From the NCBI RefSeq assembly GCF_964033635.1, contig NZ_OZ035533.1:248001-312000 (forward strand): 64,000 nt of DNA, given 5' to 3'. Source of the stretch: Chitinophaga sp. MM2321. Lineage in GTDB: Bacteria; Bacteroidota; Bacteroidia; Chitinophagales; Chitinophagaceae. The notes below the pieces were generated by a model, which worked only from the letters and a program-made list of their open reading frames with translations, made no database searches and was not told the origin of the DNA. The position numbers were made by a program, and so were the translations under genes. Within the stretch, counting starts at the first letter, position 1. Each line of letters starts with the position of its first letter. Positions 43,020-54,626 of the stretch are shown one piece after another.

Positions 43020-44945
43020 TCAAAAATCCAGTTCCATATTAAGCCTGTCTTTCAGCTCTTTTACCAGTGGATATTTTTCCGACATCTGCTGGAACTGCTC
43101 CCTGCTGGAAAGTGGTGCCGGGCCTATATCCTGTGTCTGCTGACTTTCATCCAGCTGTAGGGTGAGGATGAGCATCGGACTGTTGAATTTCTGCTTGAAG
43201 AAATCAGATATTTCCAGCTTTTCCTCTTCCATAAAGCGGTACTGCACAATGTTACGGCTTACGATGCCTATCTCCCCGGGTCCCAGCAATTTCAGCAAGG
43301 CCAGTTGGAGGTTACTCACCACCGTCATTTTATTGGCTTGTCTGAACCGGTCAATAAATTCCTCCCAATATACATGCACCGCGCCCATCGTAAGGGGAAT
43401 GCTCTGTACTACCGTAATATCCTGGTGTTTGGCTGCCATCGCCTCTTTCATGGCTGCGAGGCCGGTTAGCTTACTCGTAGCTGTGCTGGAGCCGGTTGTT
43501 TTGGCGGTTGGAGCAGGAGGTACGGCTGGCTGCACGGGCGCCGGAGCAGGAGCGGTAGCTGTCATGGCTGGCTGACTTACAGGAGTAGCTACTGGCGGTG
43601 TTGCCGGTACAGGCGCTACTGCAGCGGGTTTTTCAACGGGTGGGGTCACCGGACGCGCGGTTTCCACCGTTAGTATGGCGGTTTCCGGCGAGGCAGCTGT
43701 AATACTGGCGCTGGTGGCTGGTTTGTCGGCCAGTGCTTTAGCCGGTAAAGGCTGTGCTGTTGGTGCGCGCAGCTTTTGCGGCGGTGTACCGTCCGCTACC
43801 AGTTTTTTCTTGGATATTTCTCCATTGCTGTCATCCGTCACCAGTGAAATGGCCTGCTGAAGATAGCAGAGCTTGATCAGTGACATTTCCACATGCAACC
43901 GCTTGTTGCGTGCCAGGCGGTAGTTGATCTCCGTTTCATTGAGGAGATGCAGGGCCGTGATCAGGTAGGCCGGACTGATCTTTCCGGACAACTGTTTGTA
44001 ACGTTCTTTCAGGTTGCCTGATACCTCTACGAGGTGCAGTGCTTTATCTTCCTTGCTTAGCAGGAGGTTTCGTAAAAACTCCGCCAGGCCGTTCAGGAAA
44101 TTATCTCCCTCAAAACCTTTCTGTAAAATTTCATCAAATATCAGCAGGGTGGTCGCTACATCCTGTTGTAATACGCTGTCCATCACCCGGAAAAAATAAT
44201 CGTAATCCAGGATGTTCAGGTGTTCCAGCGTATTCTGATAGGTAAGATGCCCGCTGGTAAAGCTGACGATCTTATCCAGTGTACTCAGGGAGTCGCGCAT
44301 ACAGCCATCCGTTTTCTGCGCTACCAGGTGCAGGGCATCCGGCTCCGCCTGGATCTTTTCTTTGACACAGATCTCCTGTAAATGGTCTACGGTATCCTGG
44401 ATGGTGATCCGTTTAAAATCAAAGATCTGGCAACGGCTCAGGATCGTAGGCAGGATTTTATGCTTTTCTGTAGTGGCCAGGATGAAGATCGCGTAGGATG
44501 GCGGCTCTTCAAGGGTTTTCAAAAAAGCATTGAATGCCGCGGAACTCAGCATGTGTACCTCATCTATAATATAGATCTTATATTTTCCGGCCTGTGGAGA
44601 AAAGCGGACCTGCTCCACCAGGGTACGGATATCGTCTACGGAGTTATTGGATGCGGCATCAAGCTCGTGAATGTTAAAGGAACTGCCTTCATTAAAGGAT
44701 TTGCAGGAATGACACTCATTACATGCCTCCCCGTCTGGTTGCAGGTTCTCGCAGTTGATTGTCTTCGCCAGGATACGCGCACAGGTGGTCTTTCCAACTC
44801 CCCTCGGACCACAAAACAGGAAGGCATGTGCCAGCTGGTTATTGCGGATGGCGTTTTTAAGGGTGGTGGTGATATGTGCTTGTCCTACTACAGTTGAAAA
44901 GTTCTGCGGACGATACTTACGGGCTGAAACGATAAAATTCTCCAT
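43020..44945 (-). CDS. dnaX: DNA polymerase III subunit gamma/tau
   Basis: 641 residues. Clamp-loader ATPase: Walker A GPRGVGKTTCARIL, zinc-binding Cys quartet (CENLQPDGEACNECHSCKSF), DEVHML Walker B and the SRC arginine-finger element (ILSRCQIFDF). The C-terminal half is a long Ala/Pro/Thr-rich linker (about 385-495) leading to a tau-like tail (about 500-641) that holds the replicase to DnaB. The start MENFIVSARKYRPQNFSTVVGQ is standard. Confidence 0.95.
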   Translation of the reverse strand: MENFIVSARKYRPQNFSTVVGQAHITTTLKNAIRNNQLAHAFLFCGPRGVGKTTCARILAKTINCENLQPDGEACNECHSCKSFNEGSSFNIHELDAASNNSVDDIRTLVEQVRFSPQAGKYKIYIIDEVHMLSSAAFNAFLKTLEEPPSYAIFILATTEKHKILPTILSRCQIFDFKRITIQDTVDHLQEICVKEKIQAEPDALHLVAQKTDGCMRDSLSTLDKIVSFTSGHLTYQNTLEHLNILDYDYFFRVMDSVLQQDVATTLLIFDEILQKGFEGDNFLNGLAEFLRNLLLSKEDKALHLVEVSGNLKERYKQLSGKISPAYLITALHLLNETEINYRLARNKRLHVEMSLIKLCYLQQAISLVTDDSNGEISKKKLVADGTPPQKLRAPTAQPLPAKALADKPATSASITAASPETAILTVETARPVTPPVEKPAAVAPVPATPPVATPVSQPAMTATAPAPAPVQPAVPPAPTAKTTGSSTATSKLTGLAAMKEAMAAKHQDITVVQSIPLTMGAVHVYWEEFIDRFRQANKMTVVSNLQLALLKLLGPGEIGIVSRNIVQYRFMEEEKLEISDFFKQKFNSPMLILTLQLDESQQTQDIGPAPLSSREQFQQMSEKYPLVKELKDRLNMELDF

Positions 44946-45036
44946 ATGACTGCTACGCTTTCGCGAGCGCCGAAAATACGCACAAATTCACTAAGAGAAA
45001 AATAGGTGCTACCGGCGCTGCTTTGACAGGTGTTTA

Positions 45037-47151
45037 TCACCTTGGTTCAAAGGTTAATATGAACTCAAGAAATGATTTTTTTAATAATATAATGTTGTTA
45101 TTGTACTGTTCCATGACGGAAGACGTGATTTCGTGCAGTTCCTGGATAGCCACGTAATCGGGTACGTGGTCCCGGATAAATATGCACTCCTGTTGCCGGA
45201 ACCTGCGGATCTTTTCTTTCATCTCTTTGGCAATAGCACTGGTAAAGATTTTATCGGAAGTGATTTCGTGCAACAGTTTGCGGAAATTCCAGCATTCGGC
45301 GGAGAGCTCATCAAAACAGGGTTGCAGCTGGTCTATGGTGGTATGGCTGGTACCAAACAGCTGGCTGATTCCATGAATGACCCTGATCACCTGGTCATTG
45401 AGCCGGTTGGAATATTCCTGGTGCCGCACGATGCGGCAATATTTTTCCTGCATGGTGGCGGCCGTTTCAGGGCTGATCTCCAGGGCTTTCCTGTAATGAT
45501 AGCAGAAGGCCAGCTGATCATGTCCGAAAAGCCATTGTTGTTCTGCTTCCACCTGTGCTGCCAGTTGGCGGGCCAGTTGAAGCGCATGGCCGGGCACATA
45601 TTTCTGTCCGTCAAATTCAAAGTAACGGGTCTGGAACTGTCCGACCGCAATGGCCTGCAGCGTTTCCACATCCTGCCGGTCGCGGTAAAAACGCCGCATA
45701 CGCCGCACGATATCGGGGTGATAAATGCTTTGCAGGTTGCACGCCCCAGCTTCTTCCGGTTGTAATAGTCCGCTGATTGCCCCGTTCATGACCGGGAAGG
45801 AACGATTATCATAGTAATCATTAAATGTCCGCGGGTATTCGTATAGCCGGTGCTGTTGGGTCAGGTCTTTGATAAAAGAGTCGGGCGCCAGCCATTCAAA
45901 CGGCCGGCTGCCGGGGGATATCATATCATACACCTGGCAGGTAACACGCTCCTGGAGGTTTTCAGGCTCGTTAAACAACAGCCATGCGCTCACGGTAAGC
46001 TGTTTGCAGCATACATTCGCCTGCTGGTAGTGTTCCTCCCGGTCTTCCCGTGTAGGGTGGGAAGTCCACTGGTCGCGGAGTTGCACCCGGCTTTTGAGAA
46101 AGGTATGGAAGTAGGTGTCTGTGATAACAGGCAGCCCCTGTGGGTCCAGTACCATATTATTCTGCCCGGCATAATATTGAAGCAATGCGCGCTGTACATT
46201 AAAAATATTACGGAAACGGAATGCATGGTCTTCCAGTTCCGGTAATTTATGCATACAATGATCCATGCAGTAACTACCCATTTCCATTCTGCGCATGCTG
46301 CTGATGGCAGCTTTTGTACCCGCCAGCGAAACAGCCAGGGTATCGGCATGTAATTCCATTTCCCTGCTTAACTCCAGGTATTGGCGGTTGATAAGCTGGT
46401 AGAGCTTTCTCAGCAGGTACCGGATACCGTTTACGATCCAGGTGGTAATGTGTGCGAAAAATCCCAGCAAACTGCCGCCACTGCCCCAACGGATGATGAT
46501 ATCACTCCACCGGTCATTTTCATACAGCATATTATATAATGCCTTATTCAAAGCATACACATAGCTGCCCAGCTTCATACTGCGCCGGGAAAAGTGCGCA
46601 AACTCATGTGCCAGTACCATTTTGAATTCACTGATGTTTACACTGTTCACAAGCCCCAGACCTATTTCGAGGTTCTTTCGTCCGGGCCAGAATAAACTCA
46701 GCAAACTGCTGTTGTAAAATACCGATGTATTCACCTCCGGTACCACAAATATTTTTTTGGGAAAGCTGATCTGCGTTTCTTTTACCAGCTGGGTAATAAA
46801 GTTAAATAACCGGGGATGGCTATCTGCATTGATGCGGGTACGATAAGGATGGGAAGGCGCGCGTTTGTTAAAAAGAAAGATGACCAGGAAAAACAAGAGC
46901 ATCCCACCCAGCAACACGAGTCCAAGCCCGGTGATGATGGTGTACACTTTCGGATGCATTCCGATCAGCACAATGCCACCTGTCAGGCAAGCAATTGACA
47001 GGGCTACGGTCGTCATTAACAACACCACGTACAATAGAAAAAAGAGCACTATATAACTGATCACTTTCACTATCTGTTGCTTAAACAACATCGTGGGCTG
47101 CAGGAGTACAGGGTATAGATTCCCCGGACTCTCCGGATATAAGCTGGTCAT
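45037..47151 (-). CDS. large M48-family membrane metallopeptidase
   Basis: 704 residues from ATG at 47151 (MTSLYPESPG); the frame is open to 47187. Two or more N-terminal membrane spans (VISYIVLFFLLYVVLLMTTVAL, VYTIITGLGLVLLGGMLLFFL) precede the zinc protease core: HEFAH in MVLAHEFAHFSRRSMK, with a third ligand in REMELHADTLAVSLAG. An about 400-residue C-terminal part is helical and unassigned (FRQQECIFIRDHVPDY). HtpX-like proteases are about 280-300 residues, so this is a much longer form. Probably faces the periplasm or cytoplasm in protein quality control. Confidence 0.85.
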   Translation of the reverse strand: MTSLYPESPGNLYPVLLQPTMLFKQQIVKVISYIVLFFLLYVVLLMTTVALSIACLTGGIVLIGMHPKVYTIITGLGLVLLGGMLLFFLVIFLFNKRAPSHPYRTRINADSHPRLFNFITQLVKETQISFPKKIFVVPEVNTSVFYNSSLLSLFWPGRKNLEIGLGLVNSVNISEFKMVLAHEFAHFSRRSMKLGSYVYALNKALYNMLYENDRWSDIIIRWGSGGSLLGFFAHITTWIVNGIRYLLRKLYQLINRQYLELSREMELHADTLAVSLAGTKAAISSMRRMEMGSYCMDHCMHKLPELEDHAFRFRNIFNVQRALLQYYAGQNNMVLDPQGLPVITDTYFHTFLKSRVQLRDQWTSHPTREDREEHYQQANVCCKQLTVSAWLLFNEPENLQERVTCQVYDMISPGSRPFEWLAPDSFIKDLTQQHRLYEYPRTFNDYYDNRSFPVMNGAISGLLQPEEAGACNLQSIYHPDIVRRMRRFYRDRQDVETLQAIAVGQFQTRYFEFDGQKYVPGHALQLARQLAAQVEAEQQWLFGHDQLAFCYHYRKALEISPETAATMQEKYCRIVRHQEYSNRLNDQVIRVIHGISQLFGTSHTTIDQLQPCFDELSAECWNFRKLLHEITSDKIFTSAIAKEMKEKIRRFRQQECIFIRDHVPDYVAIQELHEITSSVMEQYNNNIILLKKSFLEFILTFEPR

Positions 47152-47316
47152 AACATAATATCTGGTTAAATACGATGGCCATTGCAAAAGGGATTTAAAT
47201 ATATAGAATATTCAGAAATTAATTCCCCCGGAGAAAGCCCATCGGATATTTATATGAGCATCACCCAGCTGCCGGCGTGCAAACCGGCGCTGCGTCAGTT
47301 CTCCTGCAAGCCTCTT

Positions 47317-48483
47317 TTAGGCCAGCATCGGATGTCGTTTGTAGGGAACGGTACGATCAAATAAATAACGATAGGTAGTCAGTTGCCGGGTAGGCGTAGC
47401 GCCCAGTGCTTCCGCAACATTCAGCATCCGTGGATTAAAGTCACCGATCCACTGCATTTCATAGTCGGTATAATGAGCGGCATTGGATTGTATTAATTTT
47501 GCCCCTTCCACAATCATATAAGCATCTATGCCTTTGCCCTGGAATTCGGGTACAATACCGAAAATAATGCCTACCATTTTTTTACAGTGGCCTCTTAATT
47601 TCAGCCAGGCAAAAAGCAGTTTTTGTAACGGTCCCAGTTTGCCATTCATATGTTTCAGGTATTGATTCAGATCGGGCAGATTTAACCAGATGGCTATCGG
47701 ATTGCCATCGTGATACACAAACCACGCAATCTTTTCATCCATGAGGGGCTTCATCTGTTTGAAAAGCGCCAGCACCTGACCTTTACTCATTTCCTTACCC
47801 CCCGCATGTTGCGCCCATGCTTTATTGTATACAATGCTGAAATCTTCCGCAAATTTTTCCAGTTCATTTTTCCGGATATGCCTGGCGGAAAATGCAGGGT
47901 CACTGCTGATGGCATCATGTCGTTCAAAAAATTTAGGCAGCAGCTGATCACTCACCTTCATGCCGTAACAAACCTGGTTAAAGAATAACTGGAAACCATA
48001 GGTTTCAAACAACCGGATATAATAAGGGGGATTGAAATTCATGCCATATAACGGTTCATGGAAACCTTTTGTCAATAGTCCCCACCAGTTATTGCGTTCA
48101 CCAAAATTGATAGGGCCATCCATGGCGCCCATTCCTTTTTCCTGTAGCCATTGTTTGGCGGTATTGAATAAAAGATCCGCGGCTGCCTGGTTATCGATAC
48201 AATCAAAGAAGCCTACACCGCCTACCAGGCATTCATCTCCTTTGGTTTTATATTTTTTATTTACAAATGCGGCTATTCTGCCGGCCAGTTTTCCCTGATC
48301 ATCTTTCAGAATCCATCTTACACATTCCCCAAAACGGAAAGCCTTATTCTTCTCCCGGTCAAATACATTGTTGATATCCTTATCCAGCGGCCTTATCCAT
48401 CCCGGTACATCTTTGTTCAATATTACATGTACATCCACAAACTGAACCGCAGTTTGCGCATTGTTTACTAAAATCAATTCCAT
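47317..48483 (-). CDS. acetyltransferase-like protein (GNAT-type), Bacteroidota-specific
   Basis: 388 residues from the ATG at 48483 (MELILVNNAQ); the frame is open to 48543 but the longer leader overlaps the divergent gene start. Shows FRFGECVRWILKDDQGKLAGRIAAF, INFGERNNWWGLLTKGFHEP, and a GNAT-like acetyl-CoA loop in VGIIFGIVPEFQGKGIDAYMI. The layout resembles two GNAT-fold halves as in FemAB-type proteins. Substrate unknown. Divergent from the gene at 48547. Confidence 0.78.
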   Translation of the reverse strand: MELILVNNAQTAVQFVDVHVILNKDVPGWIRPLDKDINNVFDREKNKAFRFGECVRWILKDDQGKLAGRIAAFVNKKYKTKGDECLVGGVGFFDCIDNQAAADLLFNTAKQWLQEKGMGAMDGPINFGERNNWWGLLTKGFHEPLYGMNFNPPYYIRLFETYGFQLFFNQVCYGMKVSDQLLPKFFERHDAISSDPAFSARHIRKNELEKFAEDFSIVYNKAWAQHAGGKEMSKGQVLALFKQMKPLMDEKIAWFVYHDGNPIAIWLNLPDLNQYLKHMNGKLGPLQKLLFAWLKLRGHCKKMVGIIFGIVPEFQGKGIDAYMIVEGAKLIQSNAAHYTDYEMQWIGDFNPRMLNVAEALGATPTRQLTTYRYLFDRTVPYKRHPMLA

Positions 48484-48546
48484 TGGGACCATTTGTACAA
48501 ATGTAATAAAAACCCTCGTTGGCACTATTTTTTCTGTGAACACGGT

Positions 48547-49164
48547 ATGAAGCGCAATTATATTTATCCCGTTATATTACTGCTCCTTACTATTATTTTC
48601 GGATTGGGCTACTGCCGGCAGCAAAAGCAGGTACGTAGTGTATTGTCGGAAAATCAACGGCTATGGAATGAAAACCGGGATCTCCGCAAAAGCCTGGAGC
48701 AATCCGGGGCTGTGACGCAACAGATCAATGACCGCCAGGATGTACAGCAGCGGGTAGCGGGGCAGTTTATCGAAAGACGCGCCTATTACCGCCGCAACTG
48801 GCGACAATTCATTGCTGTGAGCACCAGTGATTACCGTACCGGTTTTCTGGGCGGGATCAAGGATCTCAGTATTACTGTACGTAACCAGACGGAATATCCC
48901 CTGGACAATGTAGTTGTAATGGTACAGTACATGCGCAACAATAACGAGGTGTTTAAAACAGAACAATATACACTCAGCAATATTCCGGAGAAAGGCACGC
49001 GTACCATTGCAGCGTCCAACAGCCGGAAAGGAAGTAAAGTAAACCTGAAACTGATCAGTATTACGAGCCAGCCTATGAATTTTTGCTGGTCGGTGAATAA
49101 GCCTGCTCCTGCGGATAACCCCGACCCTTTTGAGTGTGTACCCACCCCCCGGAATAATCAGTAG
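48547..49164 (+). CDS. membrane-anchored protein with coiled coil, unknown function
   Basis: 205 residues from ATG at 48547 (MKRNYIYPVILLLLTIIFG), where a signal anchor begins; the frame is open to 48493. Residues about 25-75 form a coiled coil (SENQRLWNENRDLRKSLEQ), followed by a beta domain about 100-180 (SITVRNQTEYPLDNVVVMVQ, NIPEKGTRTIAASNSRKGSKV) that resembles FxLYD-type domains. The C-terminus is Pro-rich. Precedes a GNAT gene by 9 bp, so the two are co-transcribed. Confidence 0.72.
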   Translation: MKRNYIYPVILLLLTIIFGLGYCRQQKQVRSVLSENQRLWNENRDLRKSLEQSGAVTQQINDRQDVQQRVAGQFIERRAYYRRNWRQFIAVSTSDYRTGFLGGIKDLSITVRNQTEYPLDNVVVMVQYMRNNNEVFKTEQYTLSNIPEKGTRTIAASNSRKGSKVNLKLISITSQPMNFCWSVNKPAPADNPDPFECVPTPRNNQ

Positions 49165-49173
49165 CTTTGCCCT

Positions 49174-49686
49174 ATGATCAGCTTACTACCAATTACTATT
49201 GCAGATGAGGCAGTAAAAAAATTGTATGAAGATGCTTTTCCTTATGAAGAGAGAAGAGACTGGGAAAACCTGTTGGCGCTGATAGCATCGGGGAAACTAA
49301 GCCTGTTGCATATTTCCCGGGATCATGCTTTTGCAGGATTTTTATGTTACTGGACTTTACCGGATTTTACGTTCATTGAATATTTTGCCATCCACCCCGA
49401 TGCCCGGGGAGGAGGTATAGGTAGTCAGATCATGCAGCAGCTGGGTACAAAGTTTGGAAATATAGTGTTGGAAGTGGAGCCTCCACTAACGGAGCAGGCT
49501 ATACGTCGTATTGCATTTTATGAAAGATTGGGGTACCAGGTATTTTCACAGGCATACCAGCAACCTCCGTATCATGATAATTATCCGCCGCTGGAGTTGC
49601 GCCTGATGCAGAAAGGTTTCACTTCAGATGAAGCTTCTTTTTTGCGGATTAAAGATCAATTATATAAACACGTTTATAATAAATAA
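49174..49686 (+). CDS. GNAT-family N-acetyltransferase
   Basis: 170 residues, one GNAT domain: YFAIHPDARGGGIGSQIMQQL (acetyl-CoA loop R-G-G-G-I-G), LEVEPPLTEQAIRRIAFYERLGYQVF. A short C-terminal tail is unassigned. Substrate unknown. Downstream gene of the pair starting at 48547. Confidence 0.9.
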   Translation: MISLLPITIADEAVKKLYEDAFPYEERRDWENLLALIASGKLSLLHISRDHAFAGFLCYWTLPDFTFIEYFAIHPDARGGGIGSQIMQQLGTKFGNIVLEVEPPLTEQAIRRIAFYERLGYQVFSQAYQQPPYHDNYPPLELRLMQKGFTSDEASFLRIKDQLYKHVYNK

Positions 49687-49721
49687 AAAGCCTGATGACC
49701 GGCCTATGCCAGTCATCAGGC
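49685..49721 (-). terminator. terminator of the Q-rich lipoprotein gene
   Basis: 10-bp stem GCCTGATGAC (49690-49699) with GTCATCAGGC (49712-49721); on the minus strand five T follow. Overlaps the stop of the convergent GNAT gene. Confidence 0.85.
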
Positions 49722-49740
49722 GTATATATTCAGCTGTGGT

Positions 49741-51129
49741 CTAGTCTCTTTTTACACGTCCGGATGATCCTTCACTACTACTTCCTTCGCTTCTGCTGGG
49801 CGCTACACGCTGCGGACGCGATTGTTGTTGCTGCTGTTGTTGTGCCCTTTGCTGTTGTTGTTGCTGTGCTCTCTGCTGTTGCTGCTGTTGCTGTTGTTCC
49901 CGTTGTACTCTTTGTTGTTGTTGCTGCTGCTGTTGCTGTTGTCTTTGTACCTGTTGTTGTTGCTGTTGTTCCCGCTGTACCCTTTGTTGCTGTTGCTGCT
50001 GTTGTTGTTGTCTCTGTACCTGCTGCTGTTGTTGCTGTTGCTCCCTTTGTACCCTTTGTTGTTGTTGCTGTTGTACCTGCTGTTGTCTTTGAACCTGTTG
50101 CTGTTGTTGTTGCTGCTGTTGCAGGTTGTTAGCCGGTTGGGGGGTAACCCTTGACGGCCGGGTGTTATTATTATTTACCGGTGGAGTGGTCCTGTTGCCG
50201 GGATTGGTATTATTTGTGGGCTGGGTTGCATTCCTTGATGGCTGAACCCTGCCGTTGTTATTATTGTTATTATCTGCAGGCTGCACGCGGGAAGGCCTGT
50301 TATTGTTATCTGTATTCACCGGTCTGGTGTTATTGGCCGGGGTAGTGACCCGGTTTCTGTCTGCCACACGACCTCTTTGTATAGCGGCTGCATCAGGGCG
50401 GTAGATCCGCAATTGATTATTATTGATCTGTCCTGTACCTGGTCTGTCGCTGTTGCTGACCCTTACTGGTCTTACCGTAGAACCCACATAGCGTTGTACT
50501 TCGGTAGCACTCGGACCGGTAACAACCCTGTTCCTGTTATATACATTTGTATTGTTGATAATAGTGGTGTTATTGATGATGGTAACATTCCGGCTGTTAT
50601 TCACATAATAGTTGTGAATACGCGGGCTGTTGATATATTGTCTTGGTACAAATGACCAGTAAGCTGATGGTACGTTGTAGTAGCCGCCACCTGCATACAT
50701 ATTAGGTCCCATTGGCGCCCATCCATAATAATCTCCACCACTTCTCCAGTTCACCCATGCAGGGCCCCATTCGTTGCCGGGAATCCACATCCAGCCATTG
50801 AAGTCATCAAACATCCAGCGGCCATAGTGGAATGCTGCCCATCCCCAGGGATAGTCGGACATCCAGGTCCAGCCATAGTCTGTATATACCCAGTGGCCAT
50901 CTGTATTATATGGTCTGAAATCCCGGCCGGCATTTGGTATCCATACCTGGTCATATCCGGGGTAGTTTACCCAACGGCCATACGGACTTAATTCATCATA
51001 AAAGGAAATGGAGGCGCCTATCTGTACCTGTTGGGCTGGCCCGTATGTGGAATAGGTAGAAGCGCAGCTGCCCAAAAAGAAGGATACAAGGACGAGAGAT
51101 AATCCGGTATGTTTTATTAATCTGTTCAT
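49741..51129 (-). CDS. YXWV-type (DUF6600-like) lipoprotein with a long polyglutamine tail
   Basis: 462 residues. Lipoprotein leader with Cys in LGSCAST. Residues about 40-165 match the aromatic DUF6600-like repeat (FYDELSPYGRWVNYPGYDQVW, GHWVYTDYGWTWMSDYPWGW). An Asn-rich middle (about 185-330) leads to an about 105-residue stretch dominated by Gln (about 336-440) with recurring V-Q-R-Q and R-V-Q-R-E-Q units. The DNA uses both CAA and CAG, so it is not a pure triplet tract. The gene has its own terminator. The role is unknown; the Q/N-rich tail could self-associate. Confidence 0.85.
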   Translation of the reverse strand: MNRLIKHTGLSLVLVSFFLGSCASTYSTYGPAQQVQIGASISFYDELSPYGRWVNYPGYDQVWIPNAGRDFRPYNTDGHWVYTDYGWTWMSDYPWGWAAFHYGRWMFDDFNGWMWIPGNEWGPAWVNWRSGGDYYGWAPMGPNMYAGGGYYNVPSAYWSFVPRQYINSPRIHNYYVNNSRNVTIINNTTIINNTNVYNRNRVVTGPSATEVQRYVGSTVRPVRVSNSDRPGTGQINNNQLRIYRPDAAAIQRGRVADRNRVTTPANNTRPVNTDNNNRPSRVQPADNNNNNNGRVQPSRNATQPTNNTNPGNRTTPPVNNNNTRPSRVTPQPANNLQQQQQQQQQVQRQQQVQQQQQQRVQREQQQQQQQVQRQQQQQQQQQRVQREQQQQQQVQRQQQQQQQQQQRVQREQQQQQQQQRAQQQQQQRAQQQQQQQSRPQRVAPSRSEGSSSEGSSGRVKRD

Positions 51130-51491
51130 AGCTCCTGTTTTTTAGTCTTGATTGGTTTTGCTGTTATTAGACTTCGTGGAGTAATGTCTTACTTTTTTCG
51201 TATTTCCTGCTGAGGTATTGGAACGCGGTCTAAATGCAATGTTTTTTTTAAATTATGTTAAAGAAAATTGTTAAATTTTTTATAACGCTTTGTCTGTATA
51301 TCAGCGTTATAATCTATGTATGGCAAAAATGGGTCCAATTAATTTAGTGCGCTGTAACTGCCTGTGGTAGGGCGTTTTAAGAAACGGCCGGCGGAAATAG
51401 CGGTGGAAAAATAAAAACCCGTTTAGTAAAATACCAAACGGGTTTTTCGCTTTTTGTCTTTTATTCAGATCATATCATCATAAAGGTCAAT
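51130..51491. other. intergenic gap upstream of the Q-rich lipoprotein gene
   Basis: AT-rich, no gene. It should hold the promoter of the lipoprotein gene. A terminator at 51413-51447 closes the upstream metallophosphoesterase transcript. Confidence 0.5.
51413..51447 (-). terminator. terminator of the metallophosphoesterase gene
   Basis: 12-bp stem AAAAACCCGTTT with AAACGGGTTTTT (51413-51424 and 51436-51447) plus inner pairs; A/T runs on both sides. Confidence 0.88.
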
Positions 51492-52715
51492 TTACACTTT
51501 ATACTCTCCTACTTTGGTGCCGTCATCTTTCAGCATGGTGAGTACGAGTTGGTGCTGGTCTGCTTTTATTTTGATCAGGGTGCGTTTATCATCTTTAGGG
51601 CCACCGCCGATGATCAACGGATAGTCGTGTTGACCAGGAACGGGCGCATATACACCGTATTTGTGGGTGTGCCCGCAAATGAGGATATCAATTTTATGTT
51701 TATTGAAAAGACCGCCGAACATGTCGCGGCAATGAACGGTACCATGCCATTCGCCGCCGTGATAATGCGGGATGTGCATCATGACTACTTTATGTTTTGC
51801 TTTTTTATAAGCCTGACTTTGCAGCTCTTTTTCCAGCCACCTGGCCTGTTGTACACGGTAGGCGTCGAAATCTACGATGCCGCCATAAACGGGATGCGTA
51901 TCTTCCTTGTCTTCTCCGGTATCCAGTACTATTGCGTGAACGGGACCCCAGGTAAAAGAGAAGTAATTTGAATGACCGGGATTATCGAAATACTGGTGCC
52001 ATTCGCGGGCATATTTACCACGGGTTTCGTGGTTGCCACGCACATACATGAAAGGTTTATGAGTAGAGAATGTTTCGCCGCAGGGAGTGAGCATGTGGTC
52101 GATTATTTGTTTCTCGTCTGACTGGTAGTCAAATACATCTCCGTTAAAAAAAACAAAATCGTACGGGTCTTGTCCGTTCAGTCCCATCAGGTGGGGAATA
52201 GATTCCGGGCGGTCATGAATATCATTGATCATGAGCCAGGACACTTCTTTTGCCTGTGGGTCCGGTGCGGTGAATGTGTAGATATCGCTTTCAATGGTGG
52301 CGCCATAGGTGAGCTTGTAAGGTTGAAAGTCTACAATGTCTTTAGAGTATACTTTATAGCTGTATTTTTTGCCGGGTTGCAGGTTGTCCAGTTCAATCCT
52401 ATGAAGACAGTTATTGGCTTCCACGAGGCCGTAGCTGACGCGTTGGGCTTTCTGGTCTGTTTTGCCGTCGGTGCCATATTCCACCCAGCTGTAGCAGGGG
52501 CGGGCGGTGAGCCACCTGATGGAAATGGTGTCTGGTCCCGGGTATTGGAGATATGGTTTGCATAAAAAAATGTGTTCATTGTCGGCAGTATGTTGAGTGC
52601 TGGATAAGTTTGCTGCTTTGGCGGCAAAGGGGGAGAGGCCGGCTACGCCGAGTAAACCGGCTTTTGAGAGGTTGCCGAGGAATGACCGGCGGGATAGTTC
52701 ACTGCGTTCTTTCAT
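51492..52715 (-). CDS. Tat-exported metallophosphoesterase
   Basis: 407 residues. N-terminal Tat signal: SRRSFLGNLSKAGLLGVAGL. A fibronectin-like domain (about 55-145, ISIRWLTARPCYSWVEYG) is followed by the calcineurin-type core with all metal-ligand motifs: DIHD, NGDVFD, RGNHETRG, and VMMHIPHYHGGEW and GHTHKYG. The layout resembles purple acid phosphatases. Cuts phosphate esters in the periplasm; the substrate is unknown. Own terminator; no operon partner. Confidence 0.92.
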   Translation of the reverse strand: MKERSELSRRSFLGNLSKAGLLGVAGLSPFAAKAANLSSTQHTADNEHIFLCKPYLQYPGPDTISIRWLTARPCYSWVEYGTDGKTDQKAQRVSYGLVEANNCLHRIELDNLQPGKKYSYKVYSKDIVDFQPYKLTYGATIESDIYTFTAPDPQAKEVSWLMINDIHDRPESIPHLMGLNGQDPYDFVFFNGDVFDYQSDEKQIIDHMLTPCGETFSTHKPFMYVRGNHETRGKYAREWHQYFDNPGHSNYFSFTWGPVHAIVLDTGEDKEDTHPVYGGIVDFDAYRVQQARWLEKELQSQAYKKAKHKVVMMHIPHYHGGEWHGTVHCRDMFGGLFNKHKIDILICGHTHKYGVYAPVPGQHDYPLIIGGGPKDDKRTLIKIKADQHQLVLTMLKDDGTKVGEYKV

Positions 52716-54566
<1,851 letters not shown>

Positions 54567-54573
54567 TTTTGTA

Positions 54574-54600
54574 AATGATCCCGGTTACGCCGGGATCATT
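54574..54600 (+). promoter_or_regulatory. hairpin between atpD and atpC
   Basis: Perfect 11-bp stem AATGATCCCGG (54574-54584) with CCGGGATCATT (54590-54600), loop TTACG, but no T run. It more likely stabilises the atpD mRNA end or partly attenuates readthrough to atpC than fully terminates. Confidence 0.6.
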
Positions 54601-54626
54601 CACCATTCACCATTTACGATCATAAC

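Noticed and set aside
49822..50154. Poly-Leu and poly-Val plus-strand frames
   Set aside because: Antisense readings of the CAA/CAG tract of the Q-rich lipoprotein gene; hydrophobic runs are an artefact of the repeat.
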